DNA of 6,441 bases from JACVRW01 sp034664105 (GTDB lineage Bacteria; Actinomycetota; Thermoleophilia; Solirubrobacterales; Thermoleophilaceae), in NCBI GenBank assembly GCA_034664105.1, contig JAXDIH010000118.1, forward strand, positions 1 through 6,441, read 5' to 3'. The notes under the pieces were generated by a model. That model ran no database searches. It saw nothing but the letters and a program-made list of their open reading frames with translations, and was not told the origin of the DNA. The stretch's first letter is position 1; every line of letters begins with the position of its first letter. Shown here in pieces: positions 6,105-6,441 of this stretch. A program made the position numbers and the translations under genes.

Positions 6105-6441
6105 CTACGACGAGGACGCGATCGCCGAGGAGCCGGCCGCGGCACTCAGCCGCTCCCGCGCCTCTTCGAACCCGCCCAGCCGCGCCAGCGTCTCGCCGGC
6201 CAATGCCAGGTAGTCCGCCCCCAGATCGGGCGCGTAGTCGAGGATCGACACGCCCCGCTCGGCCGACTCGGCGTAGCGCACGCTGCGCCGGATCACCGTG
6301 TCGAAGACCTTCTCCCCGAACCGCTCCCGCAGCGACTTCAGCGCCTCGCGGGAGTGCACCAGGCGCATGTCCGCGATGTTCAGCACCACGCCCAGCCAGT
6401 CGAGGTCGGGGTGGAGCGACTCGCGCGCGAGCTCGACCACC
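6105..6441 (-). CDS. ParA/Soj family ATPase, C-terminal part (partial)
   Basis: This is the last 112 or so codons of a gene that enters from the right edge and ends with TAG at 6105-6107. The GTG at 6438-6440 is an internal valine, because the frame stays open to the window end. The visible part matches the C-terminal third of ParA/Soj ATPases: a strand reading LDWLGVVLNIADMR, then SREALKSLRERFGEKVFDTVI (adenine-side helix and strand), RRSVRYAESAERGVSILDYAP, and GADYLALAGETL. The Walker A and B motifs would lie outside the window. ParA proteins bind DNA without sequence specificity in the ATP state and move chromosomes, plasmids or protein clusters. No parB follows. Instead an amidase gene starts 25 nt downstream, so this may be an orphan ParA. 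The tail after GETLARLGG (about 22 residues, Ala/Ser-rich) is not conserved. Confidence 0.85.
   Translation of the reverse strand, partial: VVELARESLHPDLDWLGVVLNIADMRLVHSREALKSLRERFGEKVFDTVIRRSVRYAESAERGVSILDYAPDLGADYLALAGETLARLGGFEEARERLSAAAGSSAIASSS

Overview
The window is GC-rich throughout, with almost every third codon position G or C. Reading is dense, and GTG starts (plus one likely CTG start) are used. The order lysA-hom-thrC-thrB on one strand is the classic actinobacterial aspartate-family cluster, so the source is most likely a high-GC Actinomycetota. The lack of a rho gene after thrB and the style of the homoserine dehydrogenase suggest a lineage away from the mycobacteria/corynebacteria, possibly Thermoleophilia-like, but that placement is only an impression from sequence reading.

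Left part (3-4511, plus strand): five genes run head to tail with every junction overlapping. They are lysA (diaminopimelate decarboxylase, 5' end outside the window), hom (homoserine dehydrogenase with a C-terminal ACT domain), thrC (threonine synthase), thrB (homoserine kinase) and a small stand-alone Nudix hydrolase. The overlaps are 11, 4, 4 and 11 nt, which implies one polycistronic, translationally coupled message. LysA makes lysine from meso-diaminopimelate. Hom, ThrB and ThrC take aspartate semialdehyde through homoserine and phosphohomoserine to threonine. The Nudix gene has no obvious biochemical link to the pathway but is locked into the operon by its overlap with thrB. The promoter lies upstream of the window.

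Middle (4512-4645): a 134-nt gap between converging genes, filled with hairpins. There is a small GAA-loop hairpin at the Nudix stop codon, a 58-nt near-perfect palindrome (4529-4586), and a third hairpin just past the amidase stop on the minus strand. This looks like a two-sided termination region. The central palindrome may also be a copy of a dispersed repeat.

Right part (4646-6441, minus strand): a complete amidase-signature hydrolase with the full Lys-Ser-Ser triad. It is preceded, 25 nt upstream, by the C-terminal part of a ParA/Soj-type ATPase that runs off the right edge of the window. The two may share a transcript.

Overall this is an ordinary core-metabolism region. I do not see a novel system. 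The points most worth a second look are the likely CTG start of thrC, the palindromic convergent intergenic region, and the Nudix gene coupled to thrB.
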